Shown: positions 22,150 through 38,149, counted from the stretch's first letter. The stretch is DNA of 64,000 bases from Phylloscopus collybita (GCA_027886175.1 JAJNNQ010000075.1:61148001-61212000); one strand, 5' to 3'. Numbers and translations are program-made. Notes: a model not told the origin generated them from the sequence alone.

Positions 22150-23600
22150 AACACAGAAGGGCAGAGAGTCAATCAGATTTAGCACATTGATGAGTAACAC
22201 GCACTGGAAAGAGGGTTTTCTACTGTGAATGTACAGTGACAGGATAGGTGCCTGGCTGGCAGGCGTAGTGAACACACTATGACTCTTAATGTTTAGGGAA
22301 ACAGCAGTATAGTTCACCAAGAGGAAAACTCTCTTGTTCATTTGTAGGTAGTTCTGATTTGTTTAACTCACAGACATGCACAGTGTTCTAAAATGTGAAC
22401 GTATTTTCCCCTGTCAGAACACCCTTGATCCTTGTGAAATTTAAGGTAATCTGGGTATTCTTACATTGGGTGTTCTTAAGAAAACTTAACAGCTTTAAAC
22501 ATCAGGCTGTAGTGATGCTTGTTTGTAGTTTGTTTTGATTTCTCTCTCTTCCTATCTACCATTTCCCAAATGAAGGCAAGGGTTGGAGTTGCTCTCTGCT
22601 ATTGAGACAAAAGGTGATTGGCAGCTATTAGTCGGATCATTATGCTGAGGCTTAGGGAAAATAAACTAGTTAATACAGTCCATAACTTATTCTTCATAGA
22701 AGATGTGAAAATGAAGGATGTAGCAAAAAGGCCATTGTAGCAACAGCCCTCTCCTTCTGAAGAACAGTAATTCCCAGCTGGTTGGCTGACTGAGAGAATG
22801 GTTGTGGAATGGCCCTCCAGTTGTTTGAGCCTTGACACTGGAGAAGTTAAAAAGAAGGTGACTTCTTCCTCAAAAGCCACTGTGCTTGTTCTTTCATTTC
22901 CAGGCCCATGTTGTATTGAAGTAGAATACCCAAACAGGAGGGTCAAAGGCTGATGCCAGCACTGTGTGCTGTTCACCTGAAGTCATTCTGAGGGGAAGAG
23001 CTTTTTAAGAATTCATAAAGCTCTCAAAATGCAGTGAGCCAGCCAGTCCATTGGCAAAGTCTCCCTGTATTTTCCTATGCAATACTTGATGGTGTAGCAG
23101 CTAGCTTAAATATTTCTCCTTAGCTAGAAGAAAAGACTAAGACTCACCCTCTTTTCCTTCTCATAGGGTGGGAAGCAGTTCAAGGGAATCATTCCTGTCT
23201 TGAAGCACTGCACTGTTCTGTTCTGTTTTGTTCCGTCCTGTGCGTTATGGTGGTGTGTTTCTTGCCTTTGCTGTCAGTGAGGGGTGATGGACATGATTTG
23301 TACGAAGGCATTCACATGAAGGTCCCCAAAGATTTTGGACGTCCAGAATAGTAGATAGTAGGAAAGCACAAATAAAGATAATCTTTACCCTGGTAATCAT
23401 TTATTCTAGTGGGGCAAGAGTTAAGAAAATGTGAAATGCAGAACCCTGCAAGGATTCATAAGAACTTCTGGTGTGTGAAAACCTGTTTTACAGGAAGGTG
23501 TACAACCATCATTTGAAGCAGTGGGGAAAATGAACAAAACCATAAATCTCCATTTAAGAATCTGAGTATCACATTATTCAATAAAGTATTTTCAGATCAT
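22150..23600 (+). other. MSANTD3: Probable MSANTD3 3' UTR with candidate poly(A) signals
   Basis: Non-coding sequence follows the stop codon. AATAAA hexamers occur at 22660-22665, 23371-23376 and 23580-23585 (TTCAATAAAGT). The last two are plausible ends. Which one is used cannot be decided from sequence, and the right boundary is a guess. Confidence 0.35.
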
Positions 23601-24278
23601 GACTCCTGGGGGCGAGTCCATACTGTGAGCGATGTGTTCAAAGCAGGGTATGTTACGAGGCATACATTCCCAGTTACACTCCTATCTCTTTCCCTGGATG
23701 TCCTTTCAGTGAAGTGAGTTCCTTTTGGTTTTGTTTTGGATTACACAGGGGTTTTTTTGTGTGTGTGTGTGTGATTTTTTTTGACCTGCTTTCACTGCTC
23801 ATGATTCATCTTTGCAAACACTGCCATTATCAACCACAGGACTTGCTGTGGTTAACAGTGTGGTACCTGTGCTACTTCCTTAAATGTGCTAAACCCAGCA
23901 ATCACAATGGGAGCTATTTATTACACTTGTTTTACATGACAGAGAAAAAAAATTGCTGGGCTGCTGAAAGATAAAAAAAAAAAATAGGGCCGGGGTGAAA
24001 TCTGAGGACAGATCTTTTTGACCTCAAACTCGATATTCTTATAAATTGGCTGTGTGAAGAAAGTGCAGGAATTCCAAAGAAGGATGTTGTTACGTCCACT
24101 TTTATTTTTCTGCTGAATGAAAACACGTTTGGAAGGTATAATCACAGTAGAGGTAAAAGAAAAGTAAAAGAAGTGAGGACCTTGTTCTGAGATTCCATTC
24201 TGTGATCTGGAAAATGAGTCAGTTATTTGACTGATTGTGACAATTATTCAGGCACCATCCAGAAAAAAAGGACAGGGA

Positions 24279-24317
24279 AGACATTTGTCTTAACCAATTA
24301 AGACATTTGTCTTAACC
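24279..24317. repeat. Short tandem repeat of a palindromic motif
   Basis: AAGACATTTGTCTTAACC occurs twice, separated by four to five bases. Each copy contains the inverted hexamers AAGACA/TGTCTT. Function unknown. Confidence 0.85.
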
Positions 24318-27300
24318 TTCTGCACTCGTTCTAAGTGAAAGTAAATGGAAACCAGGTGTTAGAAGGTAATGAATGGAGACAATTTCAGCACTGTGAAGAG
24401 GGCAAGAATAGAGAGACAATCCGGGTCTAGACAGCCCTATGAAAATTATGAAACAGTCAGAGAGGATCTCACAAAATATGAAATAAGATTAGCTTGAACT
24501 CCTGGAAATTATACAATTGCTCATGAAAGATCATTTTATTTTTATATTTAAATATCTTTTTAAATAAGCATGTTTTCAAACTGTACTAAGTGGACAATGC
24601 CTTGCTTCTTGGTATATTTTCTTATTCCGAGACCAAAAGTTACAGTTCTTAGGCTGAACAATAGACCTTTTTAATTCAGATTCTATTTAAAAGAAAGAAG
24701 ATCATAAGAGAAAGATTAGAAAGTGTCAAGATGAAGGCATGAAAGAAAGAATGATCATCATATGCATAGGAGAAGAACGGGAATGTTACACCTAACATAA
24801 ATTATAGAAGATGGTTTTGTGGTAGAGGCAATAGATGGTTCACAGGTGACACAGGCTCTTGCTTTCTCATTTGTAGTTGACTGTTGGTAGCTGTAAAATT
24901 GGGTGATAAATACAGAAAAATGTAAAAGATCAACGGGAAGAAATCAGTATCTCCTTGCCAGGCTTTGGCTTTATAAAGTGATCAATGTGATAGAATTGAA
25001 ATTACTTGAGAAATTACTTTTGCCTTTGTTGTTGTTGCAATTACTCCCTCTGGGAGTAGGCTTTATCTTTTCTTGTGTTTGACTTTTCTTATATGTAATA
25101 TAGCCATCTCAGACAATATGTCCATTTGTTTCTCTCCCTGTTTTTCTAGCTTACATCATTCAAATACTTTCACATAATTGTGTTTTCCTGTTAACCATTT
25201 GGCCAAGGTATATATGCATATTCTCCAGGGTTTTCCACTGATAGAATACAGCAGTATTTTAAGAAGAACATGCCTTTTCTTTTCTGGATTTGCTATAAAA
25301 CTTTTTGTCAAGAATGAACTTAAAAGATACACAGGGAAAAATGATCCCTTCTTAACTCCATACAAAACCATGTGTACCATATATGCAGTGGCCATTGTTC
25401 TCAGCCTCTGTATTCTTATGAAGAGAAAAAGTGGCCTTCTAGACAAGGTGTGGTGAATTCCCTTATGCGCTTCCAATTAACATGAGCCTAGCTCCAGGTG
25501 TTGTCTTTCCTTGGAGATAATCTAATTTGTTGCCTAGTATAAGCTTTTTCATGTCTTGATTTTTTTTTCTCCTGCATTTTTACCTCATATCTCTGTTCAC
25601 CCATAGTTTTTTAACCAGCAATATGAGCAGGGGGTTTCATTCAGAGACGTGTTTTGTTCTTTCCTTCCTCTTGCCCAGACTGCCCATAGGACAGCACTTG
25701 AATATGAAATGGGTGCTCCCCTACTGTCACCTTCCCTTTCCACAGAAAGCACAGTTAGTTGCCTTTTCCACACAGCTGCCAGCACATTCTGGATTCTGTA
25801 GGCAGGCTAGGAAACATATTAGAGGTTTTTGAAGAGAGGTTAATATTGAGAAAGGCTTGTATGGAGAAAAGCACTTCCTCCATTCCAGCTCCATGTAATG
25901 TGGGAGGAGTCTGTGACCACAAAGTCATTCATCATGACCAGAGCTAATGTAGAGTGCAGAAGCTGTGTGAGTGATTTTGGTTCTTCCTAAATCCTTGGGG
26001 TTCTGCAGAAGTTAAGTTTGAGGTTTCCTGGTAAAAAACTTCCTTCTTTCTTGGTAGTTGAGGAGTCTCAGTGAAATCCTTTCACAGCTTCCTCAAACAA
26101 AAGTTCTTACCTTGATAAACAACCCATCCTGACATCTATTCTACTTCTTTCAATGCCCAGGCTGCTTTATCACCAGAGCAAGGGGGCTTGCTGCTTGCCA
26201 CAAATCCCCTCTCTGAAGCTCCTTCCCACATTGCAGAGATGTGTTTAGGCAGAGGCTGAAAACACAGCCCTCCCCAGCCACTGCTCAGAGAAGTGATCCT
26301 TACAGAGCAGGTGCACCTCATCTGGCTGAGCCCAGCACTCAGATCTTGGGTTCAGCACCCAGACTCTGAGCTACTGCTACTCAGGGTCACAATATTCCCA
26401 TTACAGCCCTGTGACCAGAGAAAGGGATGGCTCAGGGCTGCCTTTTTCTGAGCATATAGTGCACCTGAGGATGTTGTGCTGAATTTTGTTTAATGGGCAT
26501 TCATCTCTGTAATGCTTCCAAAACCAAATTTTAGCACTCTCCCAAGGATTTGTATGATTGCATAGGTTTTTCAATGATCTTTTGCAGATTTTTTTTTCTA
26601 GTTGTAGCTAAAGTGGCTTGTATATGTCCTTTTCCTTCTTCCCCACTTGCATTATAATGTTCCAGTTTTGTTCTGAATCTCTGTGGTTACAGTCTGTACA
26701 ACCATTCACACATTCATGTAGTATGCATTTTCAGGTCTTCTTCACATTATGACATTGAAATAATAAACTGCTACACATTTGTATTTTCTACTCTGTGGGT
26801 AGAGGAATTACATGCAAATCTTAAAATAACATCTAATTGGGTTTTTTTCCAGACAAGTCCCTTACAAGTAGTCCTGTGGTTTCATATTTTGAGCTAGCTT
26901 GCTATCTTCGAAAGTCTGATGCACTTTAATTGCTTTCATAAGATAATTACCTGTCTTTCCACATTATTTTTCTGTTTCTTCTCAAGAGAGCTGACTGTGT
27001 ATTCACACATCACCACTCTTCCTGAACTTTGTACTTTTGATAAAAAAGGAATATGACCATTTGCTGCCATCTGTAAGAACAGGATGTTTTCCAGTGAAAG
27101 CAAGCAGTGGTCTCTGTTTCTGGTATCACAGACTAACTTCTGTGCTGATGATCAGCTTGATTCTCTGATATCTAAATAAGGTGCATGTAGAAATGTGGAC
27201 CGATTGCTGGACCTAAAACTAGAGCTATAAACTAGAAATGAACTAGCTGTCACTCTGAAAATATTGCTGTTCTGATGCTGAAGGGGTTAGGCATCTGACA

Positions 27301-29860
27301 ACATCATCAGTCATGTTAATAACAAATTAAAAAACTTGTTAAGTCAAAAAGAAAAAAAAAAGGGCTGATTTTCAGAGTGAGTCAAGGTCAAGACAGTTTT
27401 TAGGTGTCCCAAGTGGTAACACTGTCACATGTCAAACAATTTCACCTCATGGTCTTCACTCACTTCTCTTTCCTTTGAGACTCTGGATACCTCTGTCATA
27501 GCACTCACAAGCCTGACAATAAGAAAAGTAGCTACTTTCAAGTAGGACTCCCATGAGAGTTATTAAAATTATTTATTCTTTGTAAAACTGATGTTGGACA
27601 GTTTTCCAGGACTACATTATCCAGACACACATGTCTGGCATAGGATATACAGCAAGGAAAGGGAAAAGTTGTCCTCTCCATGTCTGCTGTGGGTTGTAGA
27701 ACTATTGTATTCAAGAGAGTGTGTGGATGAAGCTCACCAGATGGTCAACCTCTCTAAGAATCAAGAAGTATTTTTGCCAAATCTTCTAGTCTGTCAAAAC
27801 AGCCACACAAAAAATGCAAAAGGAACAACAACAGAAAGTTAATTGCTGGAAGCAATCTCTTCCTTTCTTGGTGAAGAGGTGGCTAGATACACAGCCTACA
27901 CTAGACATGTATGTATTTAGGGAAACAAGTTTCTGTTTTAACAGAAATAAGGCAAGACAGATTTGTAGATTGTCCTTATTTTATTTAGGTGAGTTTTTTA
28001 AATGTTGATTAAGATTGTTTGTTTTCCTTTTGTTGTTCAGTCCAGCTTCAAAATAGTTGTGTGCTTCAGTCTCTAACCAACTGTTAGAGCACCTCATTAA
28101 TCAAATCTCTTTGGCAAGAGAGTTGAAGTGGGTTTGTATTCAGCACAACTTGAGATTAATTGTATTCCACAAATCTTCAGATATTCCTTCTCAGCTATAA
28201 GAGGCTGTATCTTGGAAAGACCTGATCCTGAAACTTGAATTACATGTCTATTTAGTAGTAATTAATTTTTTTATGGAGCTGCTCAAGCTCTGCCCATTCT
28301 TGTACAGATGTACAGATTCCTTTTCTTTTCTTAGAGTTATGCCCTGAAATTATGTACTAAGCCACAAATGGACCAGCTGAATTGACCACATAAACTGCCA
28401 CACATTCTGTGTCACACTCTAATGGGGGGAGGAGGAGGAAGAATCCTGCTTCTGTTAAATTGCGGAGTTTTGAAATTTGACCTGTTAACTTCACCAAAGC
28501 TTTGCCAAAAATTGTTTTGTTCTGTTCGACAGTCAAGACAGACACCTACGTGGTCCCACTGATCACTCCTTCAGCCCAATGAATTGCTTGGCTTTATAAC
28601 TGTTTGAATTCTAATGCCATGGACTGTGTGAAGTCTGAATTGACACACACAGCATAAATCCCATTTATTTGAAAAAGGTTTTATAAATACGGAGACTCTG
28701 GAAAGTGCAAATTAGGGAGGTGATGTGATGAATCTGGTATTTAAACCAGGGCAGAAATTTTGGCAGGCTGGGAGTTATCACTGCTGACCTAACAGAAAGG
28801 TTCAACCTCTGCTTTGGGAACAATAATATCAAATACAAATATTACCTTACTTCCAACTTTCCATCTAAAGTGAAGCATAATTAGAAGTCCTTGCCAAACA
28901 AAGCAACACTGGTTTCCAAAATGCACTTAATTTGCTTTCAATTGCTGGCCTGCATGAGGGCTCTGAGGCTGGAATGGGTGTTAAGTTGCACTCTGTTGGT
29001 GGCTGAGAACATAAGAAGTCTTCCTCTACTGATTTTATCCCATTTTCCTCAAATGCAATACTCCTGCTGGGATATACATAGCCACACGGTGGTGCCAGTT
29101 GAACCATGGCAAGGTGCTCACATTCTCGAGTTGTCTGGCATCTTCTCCAGTTACCAAAACACATAGTGGATGTATTTGAATAAAAAAGTAAAAGGTTTTA
29201 GCCAGCAAGAACAACCATCATTGCTAACTGTATCACTGCCTTCTAAAATTGATAAGGCAGAAAATTTAGAGATATAATAAATAAATGATCACAACAGTGC
29301 TTCGCCTCAGCCAATTGAAACACTTATGTGTTATGGGGTAAATCTTGCTTTTAGTCCTCTAGTAGACTGATAAATAAGTTGCATACTTCCAGATTACATT
29401 TCCACAATCTCACTGAAGCCAGCAAATTTCTCTACACCTTGCTATGGCCTTGGTAGATGAGTGTTGATCTCTGCTCTCAATCTGGTCCAAATCTGGTCAA
29501 ATCTGGCCACCAACTCTACTTCAAATCCAGTGCAAGCGTGCTGTCAGAGAGCCAGGCTGAGAACATCAGGTGTGGGACAAGACTGGCTTAAATTTAGGTG
29601 CTTCTCTTAGACCCAGCATAGACACAAGTGGCCCAAGCCCCACAGCACAACAAACTTAAGCCCACATCCTGCCACAGCTCCAAACACAAGCAAGGACATA
29701 GTGGTAAACAATTGGGTTTTTTTAAAAAAAATTTTTGTACATTAAAATGTTTCAAATCACTGGGCAGCTTAAAATTATGCCTTGTCAGTGTTCAGTTACC
29801 AAGAGCAATAAATTAACACAGCTTCAGTCTGACAGGTGCAGTTTTCTCTCAGGATTCTTA

Positions 29861-29899
<39 letters not shown>
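29861..29899. repeat. (AAT)n microsatellite
   Basis: About 12-13 uninterrupted AAT units. Confidence 0.97.
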
Positions 29900-29901
<2 letters not shown>

Positions 29902-32900
29902 TCTAAAAAGCCAACTGTGTTAATCCATGCCCACTTAGACATATACATAAATTCAACCAAATAAACGTCTTTTTTGTAATATTCTGTATTCTCAGCTACA
30001 TGTGGATTTTTGCATTTGTTTATACTTTCCCCTTTTTCTTTTCCTCAAGAGTTTAAGGTTAAATAATGACAGATCTGATCTTCATCTTTTCAAGAAGCAG
30101 AGATTAAGACATTTTACAGCAGTAGCTGAAGAAAAAAGTTCTAGTAATCAGAAAATGCAAATACAGTGATATTCCAGTCTGTCCTGCTTCCCACAGAAGC
30201 TATTGCTCAGCCCTTATCACGCCTTTCTTTTTGTGGTTGCGTTTCTGAGCTCTCAGTCACAGGATGTTCCACCACCAGCTACCATCCAGCAGCACTCATG
30301 TGGTTACAGGGCTTGTTGTCAGAGGTGCTGACCTGCTGGGTTTTTGACTGACTTATATTGCTGAGTAAGAACCTCTTGCTTCCAAAAAACCACACAGTTC
30401 AACAACATTATTTTTACAACAACCAAGAAGTGAAAACGCTTTATGAGATAATACATTTTAAAATATATTACAGCCATCTCTGCTCGTAATACCATCTTGT
30501 GATGGTACATTAATGGTGGCCATGTTTGGAGAAGTTTTATATCTCCTAGGCAAAAAAGAAACTTTCACTTTAATTTGGCAGTGACCGAGGGTATTAGCTG
30601 AGGTTGTGCCATGTGGTTCTTTCTCCACCATCATTTTTTTTAATCCAGCAGAATCTTTCCCTATTTTGCATGTGTATTCCACCAGTGCTGAAATTGCACC
30701 TGAATTTGTTTGATCGAGGAGAGTGCAAGGATCCTCTGAAAACCTCTAAAAGTGGTAACCTTTCCATGTGTGTTCAGTGAGCTCAGGATTGCAGCAGTCC
30801 AAATGCAGAGGCATTAAAAATTGGACCTCTAAAATATTGCCATCACAGGAGCTTAAGATTATCAAGGAGGAACCTGAATCCAGGCACCCCTCATTGTCTT
30901 TTTGTATAAATGGTCAAATAACTGTTTCTTTACACCATGTTGTATGTGACATTAGATTCTGTTGTATTTTAGCAATATGTAAAGTTACATTTTGTCATGT
31001 TTGTGCCTATAGTCAGTAAGAAACTGAAACAGAATGAGCACTTGAGTACTGGGATGTTTTGTCATAAAATACTTGAATATGTATTGCTCCTTCTGATACT
31101 AAGTATTTTAATGGAGTATTAGATAGTATCTCTTGTTGTCTTTGCCTTTTAGTAGCAACAATTTTTCCTGTGGTTTGCCTTTTTAAGTTGTGCTAAAAAC
31201 CGTACACTATGAAGCTCTCCTTTTGAGCCAAGTGGTAGCCAACCAGATCAAGTTGATCTGATTTTCCTAGCATGGTGTCAGCCCAATCACCTCACCTGTT
31301 GTGAAGTGTTGTCTTAGTATTTTAGTGCCTCAGACACCACCAGAGCTGGTCCTGGTGTGCACAGAAGTAGTTTCTGGAATTGCACATTAAACAATTTTTT
31401 CTACTGTTGTTTTTTATTAATGAAAAATACCCATATTATAGTTTGAATCTCTAATGATCTCATAGTATGTCTGAGTCCTTAGAAATGTGACAAATGTAGT
31501 TTTCATTATCTTTATTGTGTAGCTAATTTTCATAGCAAATTCTTTGTTTTTCCTTCAGAAACAGTGAGTAAAAGGAGAAAAAGTAGGACCCTAAAATAAA
31601 TATATTCTCATGGCTTCAACAAGAAGTACCACTGGGGGAAGAAATTTAATAATTGTTTAAGCTGGGGAATGTACTGTATGTTTGAAACTCATAGAATATG
31701 TAATAAGGATGACTAACTGTACATTTTAGTGCCTTGTTTCTTGTAAAATGTTTAATCATAAATTACTAAACATAAATAATTATGAATTTCTGAGAAGACA
31801 TATCTAAATACTGCCAATAGAAACTGTATATTCACAGAGGAGTCAATAAATCATCATCTATTGTTACGCATTAATTAGATGAGTTTTTTGGTCTCCATTC
31901 TTTCAGAGTTGTTTTCAAATAATGTCATTTAATTATTATTTATTTATTTATTACCTTGGATTCCTGAACACACAACTGTGCTATTTCTGTCCCTTAAACT
32001 AAACTTCACTCAACAGAATGGAACAGAGCAACTTTCTTAGTTGCACTGTCAGATTTTGTGGGAGAAAGTGCTGCTTGTGAGGCCTGTTGCACATATTCAC
32101 CACAGAACTTTATACTTGGTTTGATTAAGTGCTGATACAGTCATAGGTTCCTCTCAGATGTTCTCGCTGTAGACCTATTGGCAGACCAGGTTTGGACTTG
32201 AGTTAAGCACCAGCAGTTGGCTTCTGGATACTCTGTGTCAGGCACTGACAAGGCTGGGCAATAAAAAGAATTTGTTCCTACTAAAAGCACCTTAATAATC
32301 TCAGTTCAAAGGCTATGTAGAAGTCCAGGAAACTAAACCGTGCTGTGTGACACATCCAGGAAAGCCAAAATGTGTCCGCTCACAAGCAGCAAGATGAGCA
32401 GTGGGGTTTGAAAACCCACAAGGCTGAGTGCTTAGAATGAAGGAAATGAGAGAGAGAGCAGTAAGTGAATGAGGACAACCTAACCTTTATCCCTGCTTCT
32501 CCAGCTTTTCTGCACAGACTACATGTGCTGAAACCCACACTATTGTGGGACAGTTTTCCAGTGGTGTCTTGTCTATGCCACATGTAGAACCTGCTAGTGA
32601 GTATTCAAATGTCCATCCCAGAGGAACTGGGATGCAACTGTAGGGACAGCTGGATTCATGTACACATGACCATGCAAAAGCTGTTACAGGTCCGGCCACA
32701 GCTCCATCTAATCCAGTGTCCTACCTACCAAAGGGGTTTGTAGCATCTGCTGTGTAAAAAGTTAAAATAAATGCAATTGTACAATGTTTCATAGCACGCA
32801 CTGCTCCATGAGGCAGAGGGTCTGTGAGATCATAGTGGGATCTTTGTATATAATGATCTTTAGTGGTTTTTTCTTGTAGAAATCTGTGCAAGATATTTTT

Positions 32901-34263
32901 GAGCCCATGTTAACTGTAAGTAACAATGTGTTTCAAATATAAGCAGAGTGAAGAAATACCTTTCTTGATGAACTCTAAAGCAAATTCCTTCTACTAAATT
33001 AGCTTGCTGCCCTCTCTCTCCATATATAACCTTGAGTTAGGACTCACAGATCTTAAATGTGGTTCCAATAAGGTAAGGACTAATAATAATAGCAGTACAT
33101 TCAGTTGTTTTCTCTTACACCTATGCAAGATTGGTTTTATGGATACAGAAAAACATCAGCAATTCTCTTCTAGTGTGTTTGATCAGAAGGCCACAAACAC
33201 TGTCATGAGATATGAAAGAAAAGAGCAAGTACAGAATAATTATATATAGAAGTAAGGACAGAACTTCAGTTTGATTGTTTTCAAACAGACACTCTTCACT
33301 TAAAATGGTTTGCTCTTTTTCTTTGCTAACTCATTTTCAGTAAGAGAAGGAATAGTTCCACTGAGTTAAAAAAGTCTTCATGCTAGATGATTGCTTTTGG
33401 CCAGCAGAGTGCTCCTCAGATCATCTCATCTTACTGAAGATTTCCAGAGTGTGACTACAGGACAGCAAAAAAAACAGGTTTGAGGTTATATTCTGTCTAT
33501 AACCTTTATCTCACCACCTTGGATTCCTGAACAGAAGTAGCCAGGTTTGTGGCTGATGAAACCATTAAACTCAGTTTTCCCTTGTAATCAAATCTACAAG
33601 ATTCAGTACAGTATGCTATGATCAGGATTTTTTTTTCCAGATAATTTGAATGTTCCATGATAAAGGTAAAACCATGAACTGAATGAGCTCATATGACAAA
33701 TAACCATTTGTCATAACCAAATAAACCTGGCTTGTTCCCTGAAGTGGCTCTCTACTACAGTGCCACCATACCCCTTTAATTTCTAAACCAGCTAGGTTAG
33801 GAGGTTTCACACTTCATCTTCTTGGTGACAAAGTAAGAGAACAACACAGACAGAGTCCACTTCAAAGCGGGAATAAATGTACCTGTTGGAAAAGGACATT
33901 GTTTATCAAACAGAAGGAAATGGAAATCGATAGTAATAAATATAGGCAAGAAGCTAATGAGGTTCCACAGTAATAAATAAACAGTGGGAAAAGAAGTCTT
34001 GACCAGAGACCTAAATACAAGAAGAGAGTTTCTGAGGAGTACAAGACAGAGAACAAAACCCCTTAAAATTTAACTAATACCTCATGTATTTAGAAAGCAG
34101 TGAGATATTGTTTTGTGGGTGATGGCTTACTTGTCATATAGGGATGCCTAAGAATCCCATAGTCCTTTCCACAAAAAGAGAACATTGGATTTCTTCTAGA
34201 GGGAAAGACCAAATTTGGAGGGTTGAGGTCTTTTTTCATTAATAACCTCAGGACACCTCAGGA

Positions 34264-34265
<2 letters not shown>

Positions 34266-34314
<49 letters not shown>
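34266..34314. repeat. Poly-A tract (49 nt)
   Basis: An uninterrupted A run immediately left of a G-rich, then A/C-rich, then GC-rich block. It could be a retroposon tail, but no source sequence is recognisable on its left side. Confidence 0.97.
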
Positions 34315-34316
<2 letters not shown>

Positions 34317-34535
34317 TTGCTGAACGACTTTTAATTAGGAAAAACGGGGAGGGGCGGGGGGGGACCAAACAAACACACACACACCCACCCCCCCCCAAAA
34401 AAAACCAAAAACACCACAAAACACCCCCCAAAAAACAACAACAAAAAAAAAACCCCACCACAAACAAACAAGCAAAAAACCCACAACCAAACCACTACCA
34501 AACAAAAACCAACCAACCAACCAACCAAAAAAGGA
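34315..34535. repeat. G-run cluster followed by A/C-only low-complexity tract
   Basis: GGGGAGGGGCGGGGGGGG lies at 34346-34363 and is able to form a G-quadruplex. It is followed by about 160 nt consisting almost only of A and C, ending in (CCAA)n at about 34505-34527. Confidence 0.9.
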
Positions 34536-34589
34536 GCTCTGGCAGAGTAATCCTGAGAGCAGTAAGTGATGGGCAGCCAACCCGCCGTG

Positions 34590-35020
34590 AGGGTTACCTC
34601 GCAGGGAACTGAGGCTGCTCCTCGTCCCGATGCCGTCCCGCTGAGATCAGGTGCCTTTCCAGGGGATGCTCGGGGATGGACTCGATCGACTGGCAGTGAG
34701 TGGGTGGCAGAGAAGGAAAGGCCAGAGGCCCGGGGCCGTGCAGAGCCCGGGCCCGGCCCTGCCCGCTCCATCCAGCGGGCGGCAGCCGCGGGCCGGGGCC
34801 GCGGGAGCTCCCAGCGGGAAGGCGGCTCCTCCCGGAGGAGCGGGAGCGTCCCCGGACCGCCGCTCTCCCGGGACGCGCCCGGCTCCTGCAAGCCCTGAGC
34901 GGGAAAGCTGCTCCCTGCGAGCGGCTCCCAGGTGCATAGCCGGGAGTGGGGATCGCCCGGACACCCCCGGCTCCGAAACGGGGCAAGGATGCTGAGCAAG
35001 GGTCCGCGGTGCTGCTGCCA
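34590..35020. promoter_or_regulatory. Small GC/CpG-rich island, function unknown
   Basis: About 430 bp with many CpG dinucleotides, surrounded by AT-rich DNA and bordered on the left by low-complexity tracts. Frames are open on both strands because of base composition, with no recognisable domain. It could be a promoter of an unannotated or non-coding transcript, an orphan CpG island, or part of an unfamiliar repeat. Confidence 0.45.
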
Positions 35021-35099
35021 CGGACGAGGCTGTATTAAAATTTATTTCCTCTAAGGCAACATCTTTATTTCGTTTCGGGCTAAGCCGGTGAGAGAGTGG

Positions 35100-35124
35100 T
35101 CTCTCACTGGTTTACAGTGAGAGA
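35100..35124. other. Perfect 10-bp inverted repeat (hairpin)
   Basis: TCTCTCACTG and CAGTGAGAGA are separated by GTTTA. No U-tract or other terminator context applies in this eukaryotic setting. Confidence 0.8.
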
Positions 35125-36778
35125 AGATCAACCGCTTCCCTAGAGAAACCTGTATTGGACACTGCCTATATACAGCCCGCTGTACTTTGCTCGCAAGCTG
35201 AGTAAGAGTGAGCAAGGCTTTCCACCTCCTTTGGCTACCCCCACTCCACTAAGCTCTAGGCTTTTGTGGGTTTAACACAAAACCAGAATAAGGGAAACAC
35301 ATTGCAGGTGAAATTCTCCAATTTTTTAGCCTGTGGAAGTGTTCCCATTGATACTAGTTTCCAGGAAATCCTCCACAAGGGTCAGGGCAGGATCCTAACC
35401 CACAGGAGATTTTGGCAGCGTACTCTTTGCTTCCTACTCAGAAAGAGAAATTCCCTAAATTTCCATCTGTCTGCTGTGTTCTTTGCATGGCCCGGTCAGG
35501 GAAATTCTTGAAAGTCTTCAAGGTATTTTTCTTTGTGCCGGGTTACGTCTACTCTAAGAAAAAAGGTTTTATCTCAGTGATGCTGGTTGCTGTCCTACAA
35601 AACGTTAGTAAGGGCAAGTTATGAGCATCTGCTGTGCCTAAGTAGGGCTTATTAAAAAAACCTGGTTCTTCCATACAGCTTTTCCCTCATCAAGCCAGCA
35701 TACCAGCATATGAGAAATACCAGGTACTGAATATCATGTTTTAATATCACACCATTTTGCCAATCCAGGCAAAGCCTCAGGGAAATTCTCCCAGATTTTG
35801 TTTATCCACATAGTGCATAAATCTTTTAACCACTCCATTTGCCTGAGGCCACATGGGGGTTACACACTGCACAAAAGCACAGGGAACATGCCGTAGCCTT
35901 AGGCAATCTGAATTGTTGAAAAAATTGTATGTAAACAGTTATAAACAAGTTTTCAAGATCTCTTTTAAATAAGCAATAAACTAATCCTTGTCATAGACAG
36001 ATAGGCTCCCATGTCTCAGCTGTTTAAGAGCAAATTGCGTAAGACAGTGCCTGAAATACCTCAGTTTAAAAGCACCATCATTGTGTTCATGTGAAAATGA
36101 AAACAAAGACAACTAAATACTGAGGAGGCTGATCAGCACAGATAACACTAAAGTACACACAAAATAACCGAAGTCCCCAGTTCTTGGTAGCATTCCTATT
36201 TGGGTTGGGTTTTCAGAGAAAGCAATACCTATACCTGCCCACTCAACTCCTAGGTGCTCGTGCTGCAAATGTCCTAAATAGAACAAGTTTCAGTTGCTGT
36301 TCACAGAACCAGGAAATTAAATTATATGCAGAGAAGTCAGCCGTGAGTAACTTTTTCCCACTCTCAAGCTGAGAGCTAAACAAAAGGGCTCTAGACTACA
36401 CATTTTTTGACCCAAGGAAAGAGGCCCCGGAAAAATATAAATTGCAACAACATATAAACTTGGAAAACCTGCTTGACTAATAGGAAAAAAAAGACATCCA
36501 GACAGTCATCCTGACCCAATCTAACTTTCAGCACTGCATGGTTGGTAAGACAGCCACTAGCAGCTGCCCCAGCTAGTAGCTGCACCCTGCTCCCAGCTTA
36601 TCATTCTGGCCTGGATGTGTCCTGGTGAGCTGGGGGTTGGTGTTCAGGCACCATCAGTGTTCCTTCTCCAGGCAGCATCCTCAGCACTGGCCACCAGAGC
36701 AGCCATTGCCACTGCTGCCTACAAGCCATGGCTCTGCTGCCCACCCCAGGCACCAAAGTCCTGGCAGCTGTCATGGTT

Positions 36779-38149
<1,371 letters not shown>

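Larger units (their letters stand above)
23601..34265. other. Intergenic region without supported genes
   Basis: AT-rich sequence with only short random-looking frames, none with conserved domains that I recognise or with good splice partners. It contains a (TG)n run near 23757-23773 and an (AAT)n tract at 29861-29899. No CpG island, RNA gene or LTR was seen. Confidence 0.5.

Noticed and set aside
25156..25476. Overlapping ~100-codon frames on both strands
   Set aside because: Mutually antisense, no recognised family, no exon signals that join to a neighbour.
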